Below, piece after piece: positions 1-10,217 of a stretch of 64,000 nucleotides of DNA; within the stretch, counting starts at the first letter, position 1, and the number at the start of each line of letters is the position of its first letter. This DNA is from Pseudomonadota bacterium. Its GTDB lineage: Bacteria; Pseudomonadota; Gammaproteobacteria; Burkholderiales; Thiobacillaceae. The DNA lies in the NCBI GenBank assembly GCA_029558905.1, contig JAKQCX010000031.1:48345-112344 (forward strand). Reading direction: 5' to 3'. The notes below the pieces were generated by a model, which was not told the origin of the DNA, made no database searches, and was given only the letters and a program-made list of their open reading frames with translations. A program made the translations under genes and the position numbers.

Positions 1-573
1 GCGCAGGATGCGGGGCGTCACCTCCCGCGGCTCCACCGTCACCGGCTGGTAGATCACGCGTCGCATGTCCGGGTCATAGCGCATCTCCACATGGCCGGAG
101 AGGGGGAAATCCTTGCGGAAGGGGTGACCGATGAAACCGTAGTCGGTGAGCAGCCGGCGCAGGTCCGGATGACCCGCGAAGACGATGCCGTACAGGTCGA
201 AGGCCTCGCGCTCGAACCAGTTCGCGGCCGGCCAGACATTCACCAGCGAATCGACCAATGGCAGATCGTCGTCGGCGCAGAAGGTGCGCAGGCGCACGCG
301 GTGATTGCGCTTGACCGACAGCAGGTGGATCACCACGGCGAAACGCCGCCCTTCCCAACTGTCCTCCCGGTAGGCGGAATAGTCCACGCCACACAGGTCG
401 ATGAGGGTATCGAAACTCAGGCCGGCCTGGTCTCGCAGTCGGGTGCACGTGGCCAGCCAGTTCTCCGGGGCCACCTCCAGGGTCACTTCGCCCAGGGCCA
501 GAACGGCCTTGACCAGATCCTCCCCGATGGCTTCCCGCAGACGCGCGAGCAGGGCTTCCGGTGTCAACGGCAT
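1..573 (-). CDS. nuoC: NADH-quinone oxidoreductase subunit C (partial)
   Basis: This is the peripheral-arm subunit of respiratory complex I (NuoC, 30-kDa family). 191 codons are visible and the C-terminus lies beyond the left edge. The family signature is clear: the [14 protein letters not shown] stretch, then RRLLTDYGF and [12 protein letters not shown]. The ATG at 573 follows nuoB by 15 nt, so it is the third gene of a nuoA-nuoB-nuoC operon that reads out of the window. Whether it is a separate nuoC or a nuoCD fusion cannot be seen. Confidence 0.95.
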   Translation of the reverse strand, partial: MPLTPEALLARLREAIGEDLVKAVLALGEVTLEVAPENWLATCTRLRDQAGLSFDTLIDLCGVDYSAYREDSWEGRRFAVVIHLLSVKRNHRVRLRTFCADDDLPLVDSLVNVWPAANWFEREAFDLYGIVFAGHPDLRRLLTDYGFIGHPFRKDFPLSGHVEMRYDPDMRRVIYQPVTVEPREVTPRILR

Positions 574-588
574 GGCATCAGTCCTCGA

Positions 589-1065
589 TCAGCGCGCTAT
601 GGTACTGGTGCGCCGGATCTTCTTCTGCAACTGCACCAGGCCGTACAGCAGGGCCTCGGCGGTGGGCGGGCAACCGGGCACATAGATGTCCACGGGCACG
701 ATGCGGTCACAGCCCCGCACCACGGAATACGAATAATGGTAATAACCGCCTCCGTTGGCGCACGAACCCATGGAAAGCACCCAGCGAGGCTCGGCCATCT
801 GGTCGTAGACCTTGCGCAGGGCCGGGGCCATCTTGTTGCACAGGGTGCCGGCCACGATCATCAGGTCGGACTGCCGCGGACTGGGACGGAAGATGATGCC
901 GAAGCGATCCAGATCGTAACGGGCGGCGCCGGCATGCATCATTTCCACGGCGCAGCAGGCCAGGCCAAAGGTCATGGGCCATATGGAGCCGGTGCGGGTG
1001 TAGTTCAGCACCGCATCCACGGTGGTGGTGACAAAACCCTGCTCCAGGACACCCTCGATACTCAT
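589..1065 (-). CDS. nuoB: NADH-quinone oxidoreductase subunit B
   Basis: NuoB carries the terminal [4Fe-4S] cluster N2 that passes electrons to quinone in complex I. The protein has 158 residues, typical for the family. The four cluster-ligand cysteines are present: the tandem pair Cys37-Cys38 ([10 protein letters not shown]), Cys102 ([10 protein letters not shown]) and Cys132 (VPGCPPT). The ATG at 1065 lies 4 nt after the nuoA stop, so translation is probably coupled. Confidence 0.97.
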   Translation of the reverse strand: MSIEGVLEQGFVTTTVDAVLNYTRTGSIWPMTFGLACCAVEMMHAGAARYDLDRFGIIFRPSPRQSDLMIVAGTLCNKMAPALRKVYDQMAEPRWVLSMGSCANGGGYYHYSYSVVRGCDRIVPVDIYVPGCPPTAEALLYGLVQLQKKIRRTSTIAR

Positions 1066-1069
1066 CGCA

Positions 1070-1426
1070 TCACTCCCAATCCAGGGCGCCCTGTACCCAT
1101 TCGTAGATGAAGCCGACGACCAGGATCCCCAGGAAGACCATCATGGCCACGAAGCCGAACAGGCCGATCTCCTCCAGCACCACGGCCCAGGGAAAGAGAA
1201 AGGCAATCTCCAGATCGAACAGAATGAAGAGGATGGCCACCAGGTAGTAGCGCACATCGAAGCGCATGCGCGCATCCTCAAAGGCTTCGAAACCGCACTC
1301 GTAGGGCGAGAGTTTTTCCGCGTCCGGCCGGTTTGGGGCCAGCAGCCAGCCCGCCAGCATGGGGATCACGCCTACGGCCAGACCCACCACGATAAACATC
1401 AGAACCGGAAAATAGTTTTCGAGCAT
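1070..1426 (-). CDS. nuoA: NADH-quinone oxidoreductase subunit A
   Basis: NuoA is a small membrane subunit of complex I, 118 residues here. Three hydrophobic helices are visible: N-terminal from [10 protein letters not shown], a middle one in the [21 protein letters not shown] region, and a third near [11 protein letters not shown]. The loop motif [20 protein letters not shown] is the family hallmark. The start at 1426 (MLENYFPV) is preferred over an in-frame upstream ATG at 1477, which would add 17 non-hydrophobic residues not expected in NuoA. It is the first gene of the nuo operon. Confidence 0.96.
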   Translation of the reverse strand: MLENYFPVLMFIVVGLAVGVIPMLAGWLLAPNRPDAEKLSPYECGFEAFEDARMRFDVRYYLVAILFILFDLEIAFLFPWAVVLEEIGLFGFVAMMVFLGILVVGFIYEWVQGALDWE

Positions 1427-1492
1427 TTTTCGCGCGCGGCATCCGAGGGTCTGCGCCAGACTGCCGTGTCCGAACACAGCAGCAAAATGTTT

Positions 1493-1522
1493 ATTTTAAG
1501 ATTGTCCCATGAGGCCTGTCAA
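1493..1522 (-). promoter_or_regulatory. sigma-70-type promoter of the nuo operon
   Basis: On the minus strand a perfect -35 hexamer TTGACA (1522-1517) is followed after 18 nt by TAAAAT (1498-1493), one mismatch from TATAAT. It lies about 65 nt upstream of the nuoA start and just after the terminator of the upstream tRNA unit. Confidence 0.6.
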
Positions 1523-1534
1523 GGAAGACAGGGC

Positions 1535-1558
1535 AAAAAAACCATTGAGCATCAATGG
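1535..1558 (-). terminator. Rho-independent terminator after tRNA-Leu
   Basis: On the minus strand a perfect 6-bp stem (CCATTG / CAATGG, 5-nt loop, 1558-1542) is followed by seven T residues (1541-1535). It ends the secG-tRNA-Leu transcript and insulates it from the nuo promoter that starts about 13 nt further on. Confidence 0.8.
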
Positions 1559-1684
1559 GTTAATAAAACCTGGGGCTCGGGCAAGGATATCCGGCATCCG
1601 CGCCCGGATCGCGGACCCACCGCGCCAGATCCAAGCGGCAAGGCAAGGGGGTGCCATATGACGCCTCCGGAACGCATGTTTGGA

Positions 1685-1769
1685 TGGTGCCGACGGCGAG
1701 ACTCGAACTCGCACGACTTTCGCCACTGCCCCCTCAAGACAGCGTGTCTACCAATTCCACCACGTCGGC
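1685..1769 (-). tRNA. tRNA-Leu (anticodon GAG)
   Basis: This 85-nt class II tRNA includes an encoded 3' CCA. The acceptor stem GCCGACG/CGUCGGC, the D-arm typical of tRNA-Leu (GGAAUUGGUAGAC), an anticodon loop UUGAGGG giving GAG, a variable arm, and the T-arm GUUCGAGUC are all present. It sits directly downstream of secG, the usual gammaproteobacterial arrangement. Confidence 0.95.
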
Positions 1770-1796
1770 ATTGCGGGGTGCCACCATCCCGCTACG

Positions 1797-2141
1797 TTAC
1801 TCGGGAATCTCCCCTGACCTGTCCAAGCCTCCCTGGGGCGCCGCGGGCCTCTGCTGCGGCTGGGACGTGACGGGGGTCTGGGTCACGGGCATCGGCCGGG
1901 AGACTTCATGGCGCTTACCGGCGAAGTATGCCAGCCCCAGGCTGGTCAGGAAAAAGACCGTTGCCAGGATGGCCGTGCTGCGGGACAGGAAGTTGGCTGA
2001 TCCCGTGGCGCCGAACAGGCTGCCGGAAGAACCGCTCCCGAAGGCCGCGCCCATGTCCGCGCCCTTGCCATGCTGCAACAGCACCAGTCCCACCACGGCG
2101 GCCGCCACGAGCAGGTGCAGGATCCAGAGAATGAATTCCAT
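1797..2141 (-). CDS. secG: Protein-export membrane protein SecG
   Basis: SecG is the accessory subunit of the SecYEG translocon. The 114-residue protein has two membrane helices (about 3-22 and 50-70) joined by a glycine-rich segment with the family-typical [26 protein letters not shown] pattern. The ATG at 2141 (MEFILWIL) gives the standard SecG N-terminus; an upstream in-frame start would add a 40-residue polar extension running into tpiA. A proline/glutamine-rich cytoplasmic tail closes the protein. Confidence 0.95.
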   Translation of the reverse strand: MEFILWILHLLVAAAVVGLVLLQHGKGADMGAAFGSGSSGSLFGATGSANFLSRSTAILATVFFLTSLGLAYFAGKRHEVSRPMPVTQTPVTSQPQQRPAAPQGGLDRSGEIPE

Positions 2142-2160
2142 GAGTCTTCCCGCGCCTTCC

Positions 2161-2907
2161 TCAGCCCGCCCGGCAAATGGCGAGAAACTCGCCGGCATCG
2201 AGGGATGCGCCGCCGATGAGGCCACCGTCAATGTCGGGTTGCCCCAGCAGCTCCGCCGCATTACCGGGCTTCATGCTGCCGCCATACTGGATGACGAGCT
2301 TCGCGGCCACGTCTGCATCCAGGCTCCGCACCCTGGCGCGGATGAAGGCATGCACGGCCTGGGCCTGTCCCGGCGTGGCGGTCTTGCCGGTACCGATGGC
2401 CCACACCGGCTCGTAGGCCACGACGGCCTTGGCCAGGGCCTCCACACCGCTCCGGGCGATGACCGCGTCCAGCTGACGCCCCACCACCCGCTCGGTCACC
2501 CCGCCCTCGCGCTCCTCAAGGGTCTCGCCTACGCAGAGGATGGGGGTCAGCCCCGCGTCTTGGGCGGCGGCAAACTTCTCCGCCACGACGGCATCGCTCT
2601 CCGCGTACAGGGCACGGCGCTCGGAGTGGCCGACGATGACATAGGTGCAGGCAAAGTCTCGCAGCATGGAGGCCGATACCTCGCCGGTATAGGCCCCCCT
2701 GGCATGGGGGCTGAGGTTCTGCGCGCCCCAGGCGATGGCACTGCCAGCGAGCCTGGCTTGCACCTGGGCCAGATAGGGGAAGGGCACGCAAACCGCCACG
2801 TCGGCCTTCACGTCCCCCAGGCCGGCCTGCAGACCGGCCAGCAGGGCTTCGTTCTCCGCCAGACTACCGTTCATCTTCCAGTTGCCGGCTACGAGTTTGC
2901 GACGCAT
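2161..2907 (-). CDS. tpiA: Triosephosphate isomerase
   Basis: TIM interconverts dihydroxyacetone phosphate and glyceraldehyde 3-phosphate in glycolysis and gluconeogenesis. The 248-residue protein is full length. Catalytic residues are visible: Lys11 in the GNWKMNG motif, His94 in IVGHSERR, and Glu166 in [11 protein letters not shown]. The phosphate-binding [10 protein letters not shown] and GGLIGGASL motifs are near the C-terminus. It lies upstream of secG with a 19-nt gap. Confidence 0.98.
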   Translation of the reverse strand: MRRKLVAGNWKMNGSLAENEALLAGLQAGLGDVKADVAVCVPFPYLAQVQARLAGSAIAWGAQNLSPHARGAYTGEVSASMLRDFACTYVIVGHSERRALYAESDAVVAEKFAAAQDAGLTPILCVGETLEEREGGVTERVVGRQLDAVIARSGVEALAKAVVAYEPVWAIGTGKTATPGQAQAVHAFIRARVRSLDADVAAKLVIQYGGSMKPGNAAELLGQPDIDGGLIGGASLDAGEFLAICRAG

Positions 2908-3039
2908 GCTTGACCCTCTACCAAAAGACCGTGCATGTTAATGAGTCACCATGTCGCGGTCAATGGCGGCAGACGCGGGCGCTCGCCTGGCGGTGTCTGA
3001 GGTGGCTCGGTCTTGCCCAGACATGCGGTTTAGGCTGGA

Positions 3040-4059
3040 TCAGGGTTTCAGGATGCGCGTTCCCAGCCACCAGAAGACGGAGGCAAGCAAGGCACTGGCA
3101 GGGATGGTCACCACCCAGGCCACCGCCAGATGCATGGAGATATCCCAGCGTACCCGTTTCACGTTGTGGGCAGCTCCTGCCCCCGCGATGGCGCCAGCGA
3201 TGGTGTGGGTGGTGGAGACGGGGATACCCGCCAGGGTGGCCATGCCCAGGCTGAGTGCCCCGCCCATGGAGGCGCAGGAGCCGCTCACGGTATCGAGCTT
3301 GGTGATGCGTGTACCCATGGTCTTGACGATACGCCAGCCCCCCAGATAGGTGCCCCAAGCAATCGCCAAGTAACAGGCATACACCACCCACCTGGGCAGG
3401 GTCTCCACATCCGTGGTGGCCACACCGGCGCTGATCATCAGCAGCCAGATGATGCCGATGGTCTTTTGTGCATCATTGCCGCCATGCGCCAGGCTGTAGG
3501 CACCGGAAGCGAACAGTTGCCCGTAGCGGAACCAGGATCCCACCCGGGCGGGCGTGTGCCGGCGGAAGATCCAGGCCACCAGCACCATGAGCAGCCCGCC
3601 GAACATGAAACCGATGAAGGGTGAGACCACGATGAACACCACGATCTTGCCGAAACCGCTCCAGACGATGGGATCGAGGCTGCCGGTCTTGGTGACTGCG
3701 GCCCCCACCAGGCCACCGATCAGGGCGTGCGACGAGGAGGAAGGAATGCCATAAAACCAAGTGATGATGTTCCAGGTCAGGGCCCCGCACAGGGCACCAA
3801 AGATCACATAGTGATCCACGAGCTCGGGGTCCACCGTGCCCTTGCCTATGGTGGCCGCCACCTTGAGGTGGAACACCCACAGGGCAGCGAAATTGAAAAA
3901 GGCGGCGAACATCACCGCCTGCTTGGGGGTCAGCACCCCGGTGGCCACGATGGTGGAAATGGAGTTCGCGCCATCATGAAAGCCGTTCATGAAGTCGAAG
4001 GCCAGAGCCACCACCACCAGCACGACCAGGATCCACAGGCTGATGCTCAGGCCTTCCAT
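3040..4059 (-). CDS. pit: Inorganic phosphate transporter, Pit family
   Basis: This is a low-affinity, proton-coupled phosphate permease of the PiT family. It has 339 residues and about ten hydrophobic helices. The duplicated PiT signature is present: GFHDGANSISTIVATGVLTPKQA near the N-terminus and GGNDAQKTIGII in the second half, plus SSSHALIGGLVG and STTHTIAGAIAG. The ATG at 4059 follows the DUF47 gene by 10 nt, so the two form one operon. This pair separates tpiA-secG from glmM-folP-ftsH, which are adjacent in many gammaproteobacteria. Confidence 0.93.
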   Translation of the reverse strand: MEGLSISLWILVVLVVVALAFDFMNGFHDGANSISTIVATGVLTPKQAVMFAAFFNFAALWVFHLKVAATIGKGTVDPELVDHYVIFGALCGALTWNIITWFYGIPSSSSHALIGGLVGAAVTKTGSLDPIVWSGFGKIVVFIVVSPFIGFMFGGLLMVLVAWIFRRHTPARVGSWFRYGQLFASGAYSLAHGGNDAQKTIGIIWLLMISAGVATTDVETLPRWVVYACYLAIAWGTYLGGWRIVKTMGTRITKLDTVSGSCASMGGALSLGMATLAGIPVSTTHTIAGAIAGAGAAHNVKRVRWDISMHLAVAWVVTIPASALLASVFWWLGTRILKP

Positions 4060-4069
4060 GACCGCCTCC

Positions 4070-4708
4070 TCAGGCATTCTCGATGAGGATGCCCTCGATG
4101 GTCTTGGCCGCGTCCTCGCAGAAGTCCAGCACATCCTCCTGCAGGACATAGAACTCCTTCAGCTTGATCGCTGCCCACAGGTTGCTGTCATCGCTGAACA
4201 GGCGGGCCACGGCCTTGCGGTAGACCTTGTCGCCCTTGGTCTCGATGGCGCCGACCTCCTGACAGTAGGCCTTCACATCCTGGCGCCGCTTTTTGTCGGA
4301 CAGCGCCAGCACCGCACGGTTCAGGCGCTGACAGGCGTCCGCGCCCAGGGCCGCCAGTTCCCGCGACTCCGGGGTGGAATCCTCGATGTTGTACATGTCC
4401 ACGGCATTGGCCAGGTCTTCCAGGGTGTCCAGGATCTTTTCCAGTTCCACCGTCAGGGTATGGATGGCCTCCCGGCTGATGGGCGTGATGAAGGACTTGT
4501 GCAGCAGATCGGTCAGCTCGGCCTTGATGGTATCGCCACTGCGCTCATTGAGATGCACCTCCTTGATCAGCGCATCGATCTCCGCATCCTGGGAACCCAG
4601 GCCGTTGACCATGCGCAGGACGGCATTGGCCGCGGCCAGCAGACGGTCGGAATGAGCTTCGAGCAGGTCATAGAACTCCCGGCGCTGGGGCATCATCTTG
4701 CTGAACAT
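4070..4708 (-). CDS. DUF47 family (PhoU-like) accessory protein of Pit
   Basis: This 212-residue, alpha-helical protein belongs to the DUF47/PhoU-like family commonly paired with Pit transporters and thought to modulate their activity. It starts MFSKMMPQRREFYDLLEAHS and has acidic metal-binding-type helices (EKILDTLEDLANAVDMYN, EVHLNERSGDTIKAELTD). No membrane segment is seen. It lies just upstream of pit. A TATACT -10-like hexamer lies upstream on the minus strand near 4770, without a convincing -35. Confidence 0.9.
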   Translation of the reverse strand: MFSKMMPQRREFYDLLEAHSDRLLAAANAVLRMVNGLGSQDAEIDALIKEVHLNERSGDTIKAELTDLLHKSFITPISREAIHTLTVELEKILDTLEDLANAVDMYNIEDSTPESRELAALGADACQRLNRAVLALSDKKRRQDVKAYCQEVGAIETKGDKVYRKAVARLFSDDSNLWAAIKLKEFYVLQEDVLDFCEDAAKTIEGILIENA

Positions 4709-4803
4709 GAACGCACTCTATCGTGGTGGGTGGGAATCTGCGCCGGGCAATGTCCGCCGCGCGGCGCGCAGTATAAACCCTGACCCGGCACCTGGGCCCG
4801 TAA

Positions 4804-4827
4804 GCAGGGAGTGCGTGCACTCCCTGC
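4804..4827. repeat. Inverted repeat between glmM and the pit operon
   Basis: Two perfect 11-nt arms, GCAGGGAGTGC (4804-4814) and GCACTCCCTGC (4817-4827), lie in the 206-bp gap downstream of glmM. The loop would be only two nt, so at least the innermost pair must open. No T-run follows on either strand, so it is not a canonical terminator. It may be a processing hairpin or a protein-binding palindrome. Confidence 0.5.
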
Positions 4828-4914
4828 GCGCCAGTGAGACACGGCTAGATGGGGCCGAACCCCGAGCACGTCACCCGCGCTTCCTTCGCTGTGCACACAC
4901 CGACTTGCCTCGAA

Positions 4915-6291
4915 TCAGTCGGCGTTTCCCACGCGACCCGCCACTTCTCGCACGGTCGCGGCAATCCGTTCGGCGCAGCGACGCACCTGGGGCTCGTCGC
5001 GGCCTTCCACCATGACCCGGATGAGGGGCTCGGTGCCGGAGGCGCGCAGCACCACACGACCGTCCTCGCCCAATTCTCGTTCCACGGCACCCACCGCGTC
5101 CCGTACCGGCAACTGGCCATTCAGCTTGAAATCCCGGGTGACGCGCACGTTGATCAGCACCTGCGGGAACACCGGGCAGTCCCGGGTGTATTCCGCCAGG
5201 GACTGGCGGGCGCGGCGCAGCGCCGCCATGACCTGCAGGGCCGAGACGATGCCATCACCCGTGGTGTGCTTGTCCAGGCACAGGATATGCCCGGAACTCT
5301 CCCCACCCAGTTGCCAGCCCTCCTGTTGCAAAACTTCCAGTACATAACGATCACCCACCTTGGCACGCCTGAAATCGCAACCCATCTGCTTCAGCGCCAG
5401 CTCCGTGCCCAGGTTGGTCATCAGGGTGCCCACCACCCCACCCTTCAACTCGCCGGTTTGCTTGCGATGCCGGGCAATGGCATACATGAGCTTGTCGCCA
5501 TCCATGACACTGCCGCTGGCGTCCGCCATCATCAGACGATCGCCGTCACCATCCAGGGCCACGCCCAAATCCGCGCGATGCTGACGTACGGCCCGGCTCA
5601 TGGTCTCTGTGTGGGTGGCGCCGCAGTTCTTGTTGATGTTGAGCCCATCCGGTTCGTTGGCAATGGCGATGACATCCGCGCCCAGCTCATGGAACACGTG
5701 TGGCGCGATGTGATAAGCCGCGCCATGGGCGCAATCCACCACGATGCGCATACCACGCAGATCCAGGTCCGTGGGAAAGGTGCTCTTGCAGAATTCGATG
5801 TAGCGGCCATCGGCATCCTCCATGCGCTTCACCCTACCCAGATTCCTGGAAGCCTCCGTACGGATGGGGGACTCCATGGCCTCCTCGATGGCCAGCTCCA
5901 CCTCGTCCGGCAGCTTGGTGCCCTGGGCGGAAAAGAATTTGATGCCATTGTCCTCGTAGGGGTTGTGGGAGGCGGAAATCACTACCCCGGCCTGCAGGCG
6001 CAAGGCCCGGGTCAGATAGGCCACGCCGGGCGTGGGCATGGGGCCGGTGAGGCGCACATCCACGCCGGCGGACGTGAAACCGGCCTGCAGGGCGGACTCC
6101 AGCATGTAGCCCGAAACCCGGGTGTCCTTGCCGATCAAGACCGTCGGGCGCTCCCCGCGCAGGGCATCATGCCCCTTGGCGGCCAGCACGCGCCCGGCGG
6201 CATACCCCAGGCGCATCACCATGCCCGGGGTAATGGGATCGTCTCCCACCCGGCCACGCACGCCATCCGTCCCAAAGAATCTTCTGCTCAT
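4915..6291 (-). CDS. glmM: Phosphoglucosamine mutase
   Basis: GlmM converts glucosamine 6-phosphate to glucosamine 1-phosphate for UDP-GlcNAc, peptidoglycan and LPS synthesis. The 458-residue protein has the N-terminal FGTDGVRG motif, the active-site phosphoserine loop ISASHNP (Ser108), the metal-binding DGDGDR segment, and the C-terminal phosphate-binding [15 protein letters not shown]. The start at 6291 ([10 protein letters not shown]) overlaps the folP stop by 4 nt (ATGA), so the pair is translationally coupled. Confidence 0.97.
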   Translation of the reverse strand: MSRRFFGTDGVRGRVGDDPITPGMVMRLGYAAGRVLAAKGHDALRGERPTVLIGKDTRVSGYMLESALQAGFTSAGVDVRLTGPMPTPGVAYLTRALRLQAGVVISASHNPYEDNGIKFFSAQGTKLPDEVELAIEEAMESPIRTEASRNLGRVKRMEDADGRYIEFCKSTFPTDLDLRGMRIVVDCAHGAAYHIAPHVFHELGADVIAIANEPDGLNINKNCGATHTETMSRAVRQHRADLGVALDGDGDRLMMADASGSVMDGDKLMYAIARHRKQTGELKGGVVGTLMTNLGTELALKQMGCDFRRAKVGDRYVLEVLQQEGWQLGGESSGHILCLDKHTTGDGIVSALQVMAALRRARQSLAEYTRDCPVFPQVLINVRVTRDFKLNGQLPVRDAVGAVERELGEDGRVVLRASGTEPLIRVMVEGRDEPQVRRCAERIAATVREVAGRVGNAD

Positions 6292-7109
6292 TGCTGCGCT
6301 CCCAAGGTTTGCCAAATCCTCAATGCATCCACGGTGGCGGCCACATCGTGCACGCGCAGGATGGCGGCCCCGCGCATGGCCGCCAGCAAGGCCGCCGTCA
6401 CACTGGCCACCATCCGCTCCTGCACGGGGCGGCCGGTGATGTGCCCCAGCATGGACTTGCGCGACACGCCCACCAGTAACGGTGCCATATCGGCCAGGCG
6501 AGCCAGTTGCTTGAACAGATCCACATTGTGTTCCAGGGTCTTACCGAAACCGAAGCCCGGGTCGATGAGGATGCGTTGCGGGTCGATCCCCGCCCGTATG
6601 CAGGCAGTCCGGCGCCGGGCGAGAAATTCCCCCACCTCCCGCGTGACGTCCTCATAGCTGGGGTCGTCCTGCATGCCACGGGGCGTACCCTGCATGTGCA
6701 TGAGACAGAGGCCGCAATCGGTGCCGGTCACTGCCTCCATGGCTCCCGGGGCGCGCAGTGCACCCACGTCGTTGATCATGTCCGCGCCTGCGGACAAGGT
6801 CGCACGCATGACATCCGGTTTCATGGTGTCCACGGAGATGGCCGCGCCGCAATCCCGCAGACCATCCAGTACGGGCAACACCCGCGCCAGTTCCTCCCTT
6901 ACCGATACGGGTCGGGCCCCGGGGCGCGTGGACTCCCCGCCCAGGTCCAGCAGGTCCGCCCCCGCGGCGTGCAGGGCCAGGCCGTGCTCGATGGCGCGGC
7001 CGGGGTCGAGAAAGCGGCCACCATCGGAAAAGGAATCGGGGGTGACATTGACGATGCCCATGACCAGGGGCCGATCCAGGGCATAAGTGTAACGGCCGCA
7101 GCGGAACAT
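6288..7109 (-). CDS. folP: Dihydropteroate synthase
   Basis: FolP condenses p-aminobenzoate with hydroxymethyl-dihydropterin pyrophosphate in folate synthesis and is the sulfonamide target. The 273-residue TIM-barrel shows both pterin-binding signatures: [17 protein letters not shown] (about 17-33) and [12 protein letters not shown]. The loops [20 protein letters not shown] and [10 protein letters not shown] also match the family. It lies between ftsH and glmM on the minus strand and overlaps glmM by 4 nt. Confidence 0.97.
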   Translation of the reverse strand: MFRCGRYTYALDRPLVMGIVNVTPDSFSDGGRFLDPGRAIEHGLALHAAGADLLDLGGESTRPGARPVSVREELARVLPVLDGLRDCGAAISVDTMKPDVMRATLSAGADMINDVGALRAPGAMEAVTGTDCGLCLMHMQGTPRGMQDDPSYEDVTREVGEFLARRRTACIRAGIDPQRILIDPGFGFGKTLEHNVDLFKQLARLADMAPLLVGVSRKSMLGHITGRPVQERMVASVTAALLAAMRGAAILRVHDVAATVDALRIWQTLGAQQ

Positions 7110-7141
7110 CCGGAATGGACTTGCGGGGCATGATCGGGAGA

Positions 7142-7172
7142 GGGGCGCGGACGTTCCTCAACGTCCCGCCCC
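7142..7172. repeat. GC-rich hairpin between ftsH and folP
   Basis: The arms GGGGCG(C)GGACGTT (7142-7155) and AACGTCCCGCCCC (7160-7172) form a long stem with one bulged base and a 4-nt loop inside the 75-bp ftsH-folP gap. No U-tract follows, so it may slow or process the ftsH-folP-glmM transcript rather than end it. Confidence 0.5.
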
Positions 7173-7184
7173 CCTGCCACCGGA

Positions 7185-9080
7185 TCAGGTTTCCTCGGCG
7201 GGGGTGGTCGTGGGGGTCGGGGCGCTGGGTGCGCTGCTGCCACCGGAAGACCCCGCGGGTGGGCTCACCGGCTTGGGCGGGCGTGGCTCCCGGCCGGCCA
7301 TGATATCGTCGATCTGCTCGGCATCGATGGTTTCCCATTCCAGCAGGGCCTGGGCCATGCGTTCCACCTTGCCCCGGTTCTCCTCCAGGATGCTGCGTGC
7401 CAGGGCGTACTGCGCGTCGATGATGCTGCGCACCTCGGCGTCCACCTTGCGCAGGGTATCCTCGGACACGTTCTTGTGGGTGGTGATGGAACGGCCCAGG
7501 AAGATCTCGCCCTCTTCCTCGCCGTAGACCATGGGCCCCAGACTGTCGGACATGCCCCACTGGGTGACCATGCGCCGGGCCAGATCGGTAGCGCGCTGGA
7601 AGTCGTTGGAGGCGCCTGTGGTCATCTGGTTCATGAACAGCTCTTCCGCGATGCGCCCCCCGAACAGCACGGCAATGGTGGACAGCAGACGCGTGCGATC
7701 CTGGCTGTAACGGTCCTCGGTGGGCAGTTGCATGGTCACGCCCAGGGCCCTACCCCGGGGAATGATGGTGACCTTGTGCACCGGATCGGTCTTGGGCATG
7801 AGCTTGGCCACCACGGCATGGCCGGACTCGTGATAGGCAGTGTTTTTGCGCTCTTCCTCGGGCATGACGATGGAACGGCGCTCGGCCCCCATCATGATCT
7901 TGTCCTTGGCGCGTTCGAAGTCCTCCATGTCCACCACGCGCTTGTTGCCCCGGGCGGCGAACAGGGCGGCCTCGTTCACCAGGTTGGCCAGGTCTGCGCC
8001 CGAAAAGCCGGGAGTGCCCCGGGCGATGATGTCAGCCTTCACGTCCTGGCTCAGCGGCACCTTGCGCATGTGCACCATGAGGATCTGCTCCCGGCCACGG
8101 ATATCCGGCAGGGGCACCACCACCTGGCGGTCGAAGCGACCGGGGCGCAGGAGGGCCGGATCCAGCACGTCGGGTCGGTTGGTGGCGGCGATGACGATGA
8201 CCCCCGCGGTGGCCTCGAAGCCATCCATTTCCACCAGCAACTGGTTCAGGGTCTGTTCGCGCTCGTCGTTGCCACCCCCCAGGCCGGCACCACGCTGGCG
8301 GCCCACCGCGTCGATCTCGTCGATGAAGATGATGCAGGGCGCGTGCTTCTTGGCCTGTTCGAACATGTCCCGCACCCGAGCCGCACCCACACCCACGAAC
8401 ATTTCCACGAAATCCGAGCCGGAGATGCTGAAGAAGGGCACCTTGGCCTCGCCGGCGATGGCCTTGGCCAGCAGGGTCTTGCCCGTACCCGGACTGCCCA
8501 CCATGAGCACTCCCCGGGGGATGCGCCCACCCAGCTTCTGAAACTTGGACGGGTCCCGCAGGAATTCCACCAGTTCGCCCACCTCCTCTTTGGCCTCATC
8601 GCAGCCGGCCACGTCCGCGAAGGTCACGGCATTGCTCTCCTGATCCAGCATGCGGGCCTTGGACTTGCCGAAGGAGAAGGCACCGCCCCGACCGCCGCCC
8701 TGCATCTGACGCATGAAGAACACCCACACGCCGATGAGCAGCAACATCGGGAACCAGGAAATGAAGATGCTCATGAGCATGGAGGGCTGCTCTTCCGGCT
8801 TGGCCTCGATGATCACGCCATTCTTGAGCAGATCGGACACCATCCAGGGATCCGAGGGCGCATAGGTGGTGAAACGGCTGCCGTCCGCGCGCACGCCGCG
8901 CAGCACATGGCCGTCTATGGTGACCTTGGCCACCTGGCCGCCACGCACGTCCTCGATGAAGCGGGAATAGTCCACCTGTGCCTGAGCCATGCCGGGCCGG
9001 GCATTGAACTGGTTGAACACCGTCATCAACACCAGGGCGATGACCAGCCAGATGGCGACGTTCTTGAACATGTTATTCAA
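7185..9080 (-). CDS. ftsH: ATP-dependent zinc metalloprotease FtsH
   Basis: FtsH is the membrane-anchored AAA+ protease that degrades misfolded membrane proteins and regulators. It has 631 residues. Visible are an N-terminal helix (about 8-24), a periplasmic domain, a second helix (about 102-123), Walker A GSPGTGKT (195-202), Walker B IIFIDEID (250-257), the SRH region, and the zinc protease motif HESGH (417-421). The start taken is TTG at 9080, because AGGAG lies 6 nt upstream of it. An ATG at 9071 ([10 protein letters not shown]) aligns better with typical FtsH N-termini but lacks a well-placed ribosome site. Confidence 0.97.
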   Translation of the reverse strand: MNNMFKNVAIWLVIALVLMTVFNQFNARPGMAQAQVDYSRFIEDVRGGQVAKVTIDGHVLRGVRADGSRFTTYAPSDPWMVSDLLKNGVIIEAKPEEQPSMLMSIFISWFPMLLLIGVWVFFMRQMQGGGRGGAFSFGKSKARMLDQESNAVTFADVAGCDEAKEEVGELVEFLRDPSKFQKLGGRIPRGVLMVGSPGTGKTLLAKAIAGEAKVPFFSISGSDFVEMFVGVGAARVRDMFEQAKKHAPCIIFIDEIDAVGRQRGAGLGGGNDEREQTLNQLLVEMDGFEATAGVIVIAATNRPDVLDPALLRPGRFDRQVVVPLPDIRGREQILMVHMRKVPLSQDVKADIIARGTPGFSGADLANLVNEAALFAARGNKRVVDMEDFERAKDKIMMGAERRSIVMPEEERKNTAYHESGHAVVAKLMPKTDPVHKVTIIPRGRALGVTMQLPTEDRYSQDRTRLLSTIAVLFGGRIAEELFMNQMTTGASNDFQRATDLARRMVTQWGMSDSLGPMVYGEEEGEIFLGRSITTHKNVSEDTLRKVDAEVRSIIDAQYALARSILEENRGKVERMAQALLEWETIDAEQIDDIMAGREPRPPKPVSPPAGSSGGSSAPSAPTPTTTPAEET

Positions 9081-9126
9081 CTCTTGCTCCTTTGCGGCGG
9101 ATGCGCGTACAGCATTCTAACGGTGT

Positions 9127-9753
9127 TCAGGCCGATTGCTTGAGCCCCCGTCCCAGGAGATAGCATTCCCGGCTGCGATCCCGCGACGCATCCGGATTGC
9201 GGGTGGCCACGCTGCGAAACACCCCGCGCATGGCACGCACGAAATCCTCGAAACCCGCACCCTGAAACACTTTGATGAGGAATGCGCCCCCGGGTTCAAG
9301 ATGCTGACGCGCGAAATCCAGAGCCAGCTCTGCCAGGGCATAGACCCGGGCCTGATCCGACACCACGACACCCGTGATGTTTGGGGCCATGTCCGAAAGT
9401 ACAAGATGGGCCTTGCGACCGCTCAGCGCGACCGCCACCTCGGCCAAGGTGGTGTCCTCGGTGAAGTCCCCCTGGACGAAGGTCACACCGTCGAGCCCCG
9501 CCATCTCCAGCAGGTCGATGCCGATGACCCGTCCCCGCCCTTGCAGGCGCCGGGCCGCCACCTGGCTCCAGCCCCCGGGGGCGCAACCCAGGTCCACCAC
9601 CAGCTGGCCGGGCTTCAGGAGCCGATCCCGCGCATCGATCTGCATCAGCTTGAAGGCCGCGCGGGAACGCCAGCCCTGCTCGCTGGCCTGCCGCACATAA
9701 TGGTCATTGACGTGGCGGTGATGCCACGCGCGGGTCTTGGCCTGTCGTTTCAT
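9127..9753 (-). CDS. rlmE: 23S rRNA (uridine-2'-O)-methyltransferase RlmE
   Basis: RlmE (FtsJ/RrmJ) methylates U2552 in the A-loop of 23S rRNA on the 50S subunit. The 208-residue protein starts MKRQAKTRAWHHRHVNDHYV, typical for the family, so the start is set at 9753. The SAM-binding motif VVDLGCAPGGWSQVA, the downstream LSDMAPNITG segment, and GGAFLIKVFQGAGF with its catalytic lysine are all present. It lies upstream of ftsH, the common rlmE-ftsH pair, and is divergent from yhbY. Confidence 0.96.
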   Translation of the reverse strand: MKRQAKTRAWHHRHVNDHYVRQASEQGWRSRAAFKLMQIDARDRLLKPGQLVVDLGCAPGGWSQVAARRLQGRGRVIGIDLLEMAGLDGVTFVQGDFTEDTTLAEVAVALSGRKAHLVLSDMAPNITGVVVSDQARVYALAELALDFARQHLEPGGAFLIKVFQGAGFEDFVRAMRGVFRSVATRNPDASRDRSRECYLLGRGLKQSA

Positions 9754-9851
9754 TTTTGGAACAGATTTGGGGCGATCGTCCCCATGGCTGCGGATCCCTT
9801 CGGTGAGCCGCTCCGGGTAGGCTACCATCGCCTCCCTTTCCGGAGGGCATC

Positions 9852-10145
9852 ATGCACGAACTAACGCCCGAACAGCGTAAATACCTCAAGGCCCGGGCCC
9901 ACGGCCTGAAACCGGTGGTCACGATTGGCAATGCCGGTCTGAGCGAGGCCGTGATCCAGGAGGCCGGACGGGCCATCACCGCGCACGAGCTCATCAAGGT
10001 GCGGGTACTGGGCGATGACCGCCAGGCCCGGCAGGCCTGGTACGCGCAGCTGTGCACGGCCCTGGGAGCCCAGCCGGTGCAGCATATCGGCAAACTGCTG
10101 CTGCTCTACCGCCGTGCCGAAAAACCACGCATCCCCTTGCCCTGA
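9852..10145 (+). CDS. yhbY: CRM-domain ribosome assembly RNA-binding protein YhbY
   Basis: This 97-residue single CRM-domain protein binds 50S precursors and supports ribosome assembly. It has the start MHELTPEQRKYLKARAHGL, the GxxG RNA-contact loop (IGNAGLSEAV), and the closing strand GKLLLLYRRAEKP. A GGAGG lies 5 nt before the ATG. It is divergent from rlmE, a conserved neighbour arrangement in gammaproteobacteria. Confidence 0.93.
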   Translation: MHELTPEQRKYLKARAHGLKPVVTIGNAGLSEAVIQEAGRAITAHELIKVRVLGDDRQARQAWYAQLCTALGAQPVQHIGKLLLLYRRAEKPRIPLP

Positions 10146-10217
10146 GGGCCGCTCACTGGGCATTGGCCAGCTATCCCGGAGGGAGTCCCACGGCACGGCG
10201 GGGTGGCAGGCATGTGC

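Noticed and set aside
4849..6657. A 602-codon plus-strand open frame
   Set aside because: It is antisense to glmM and folP and has no recognisable domain.
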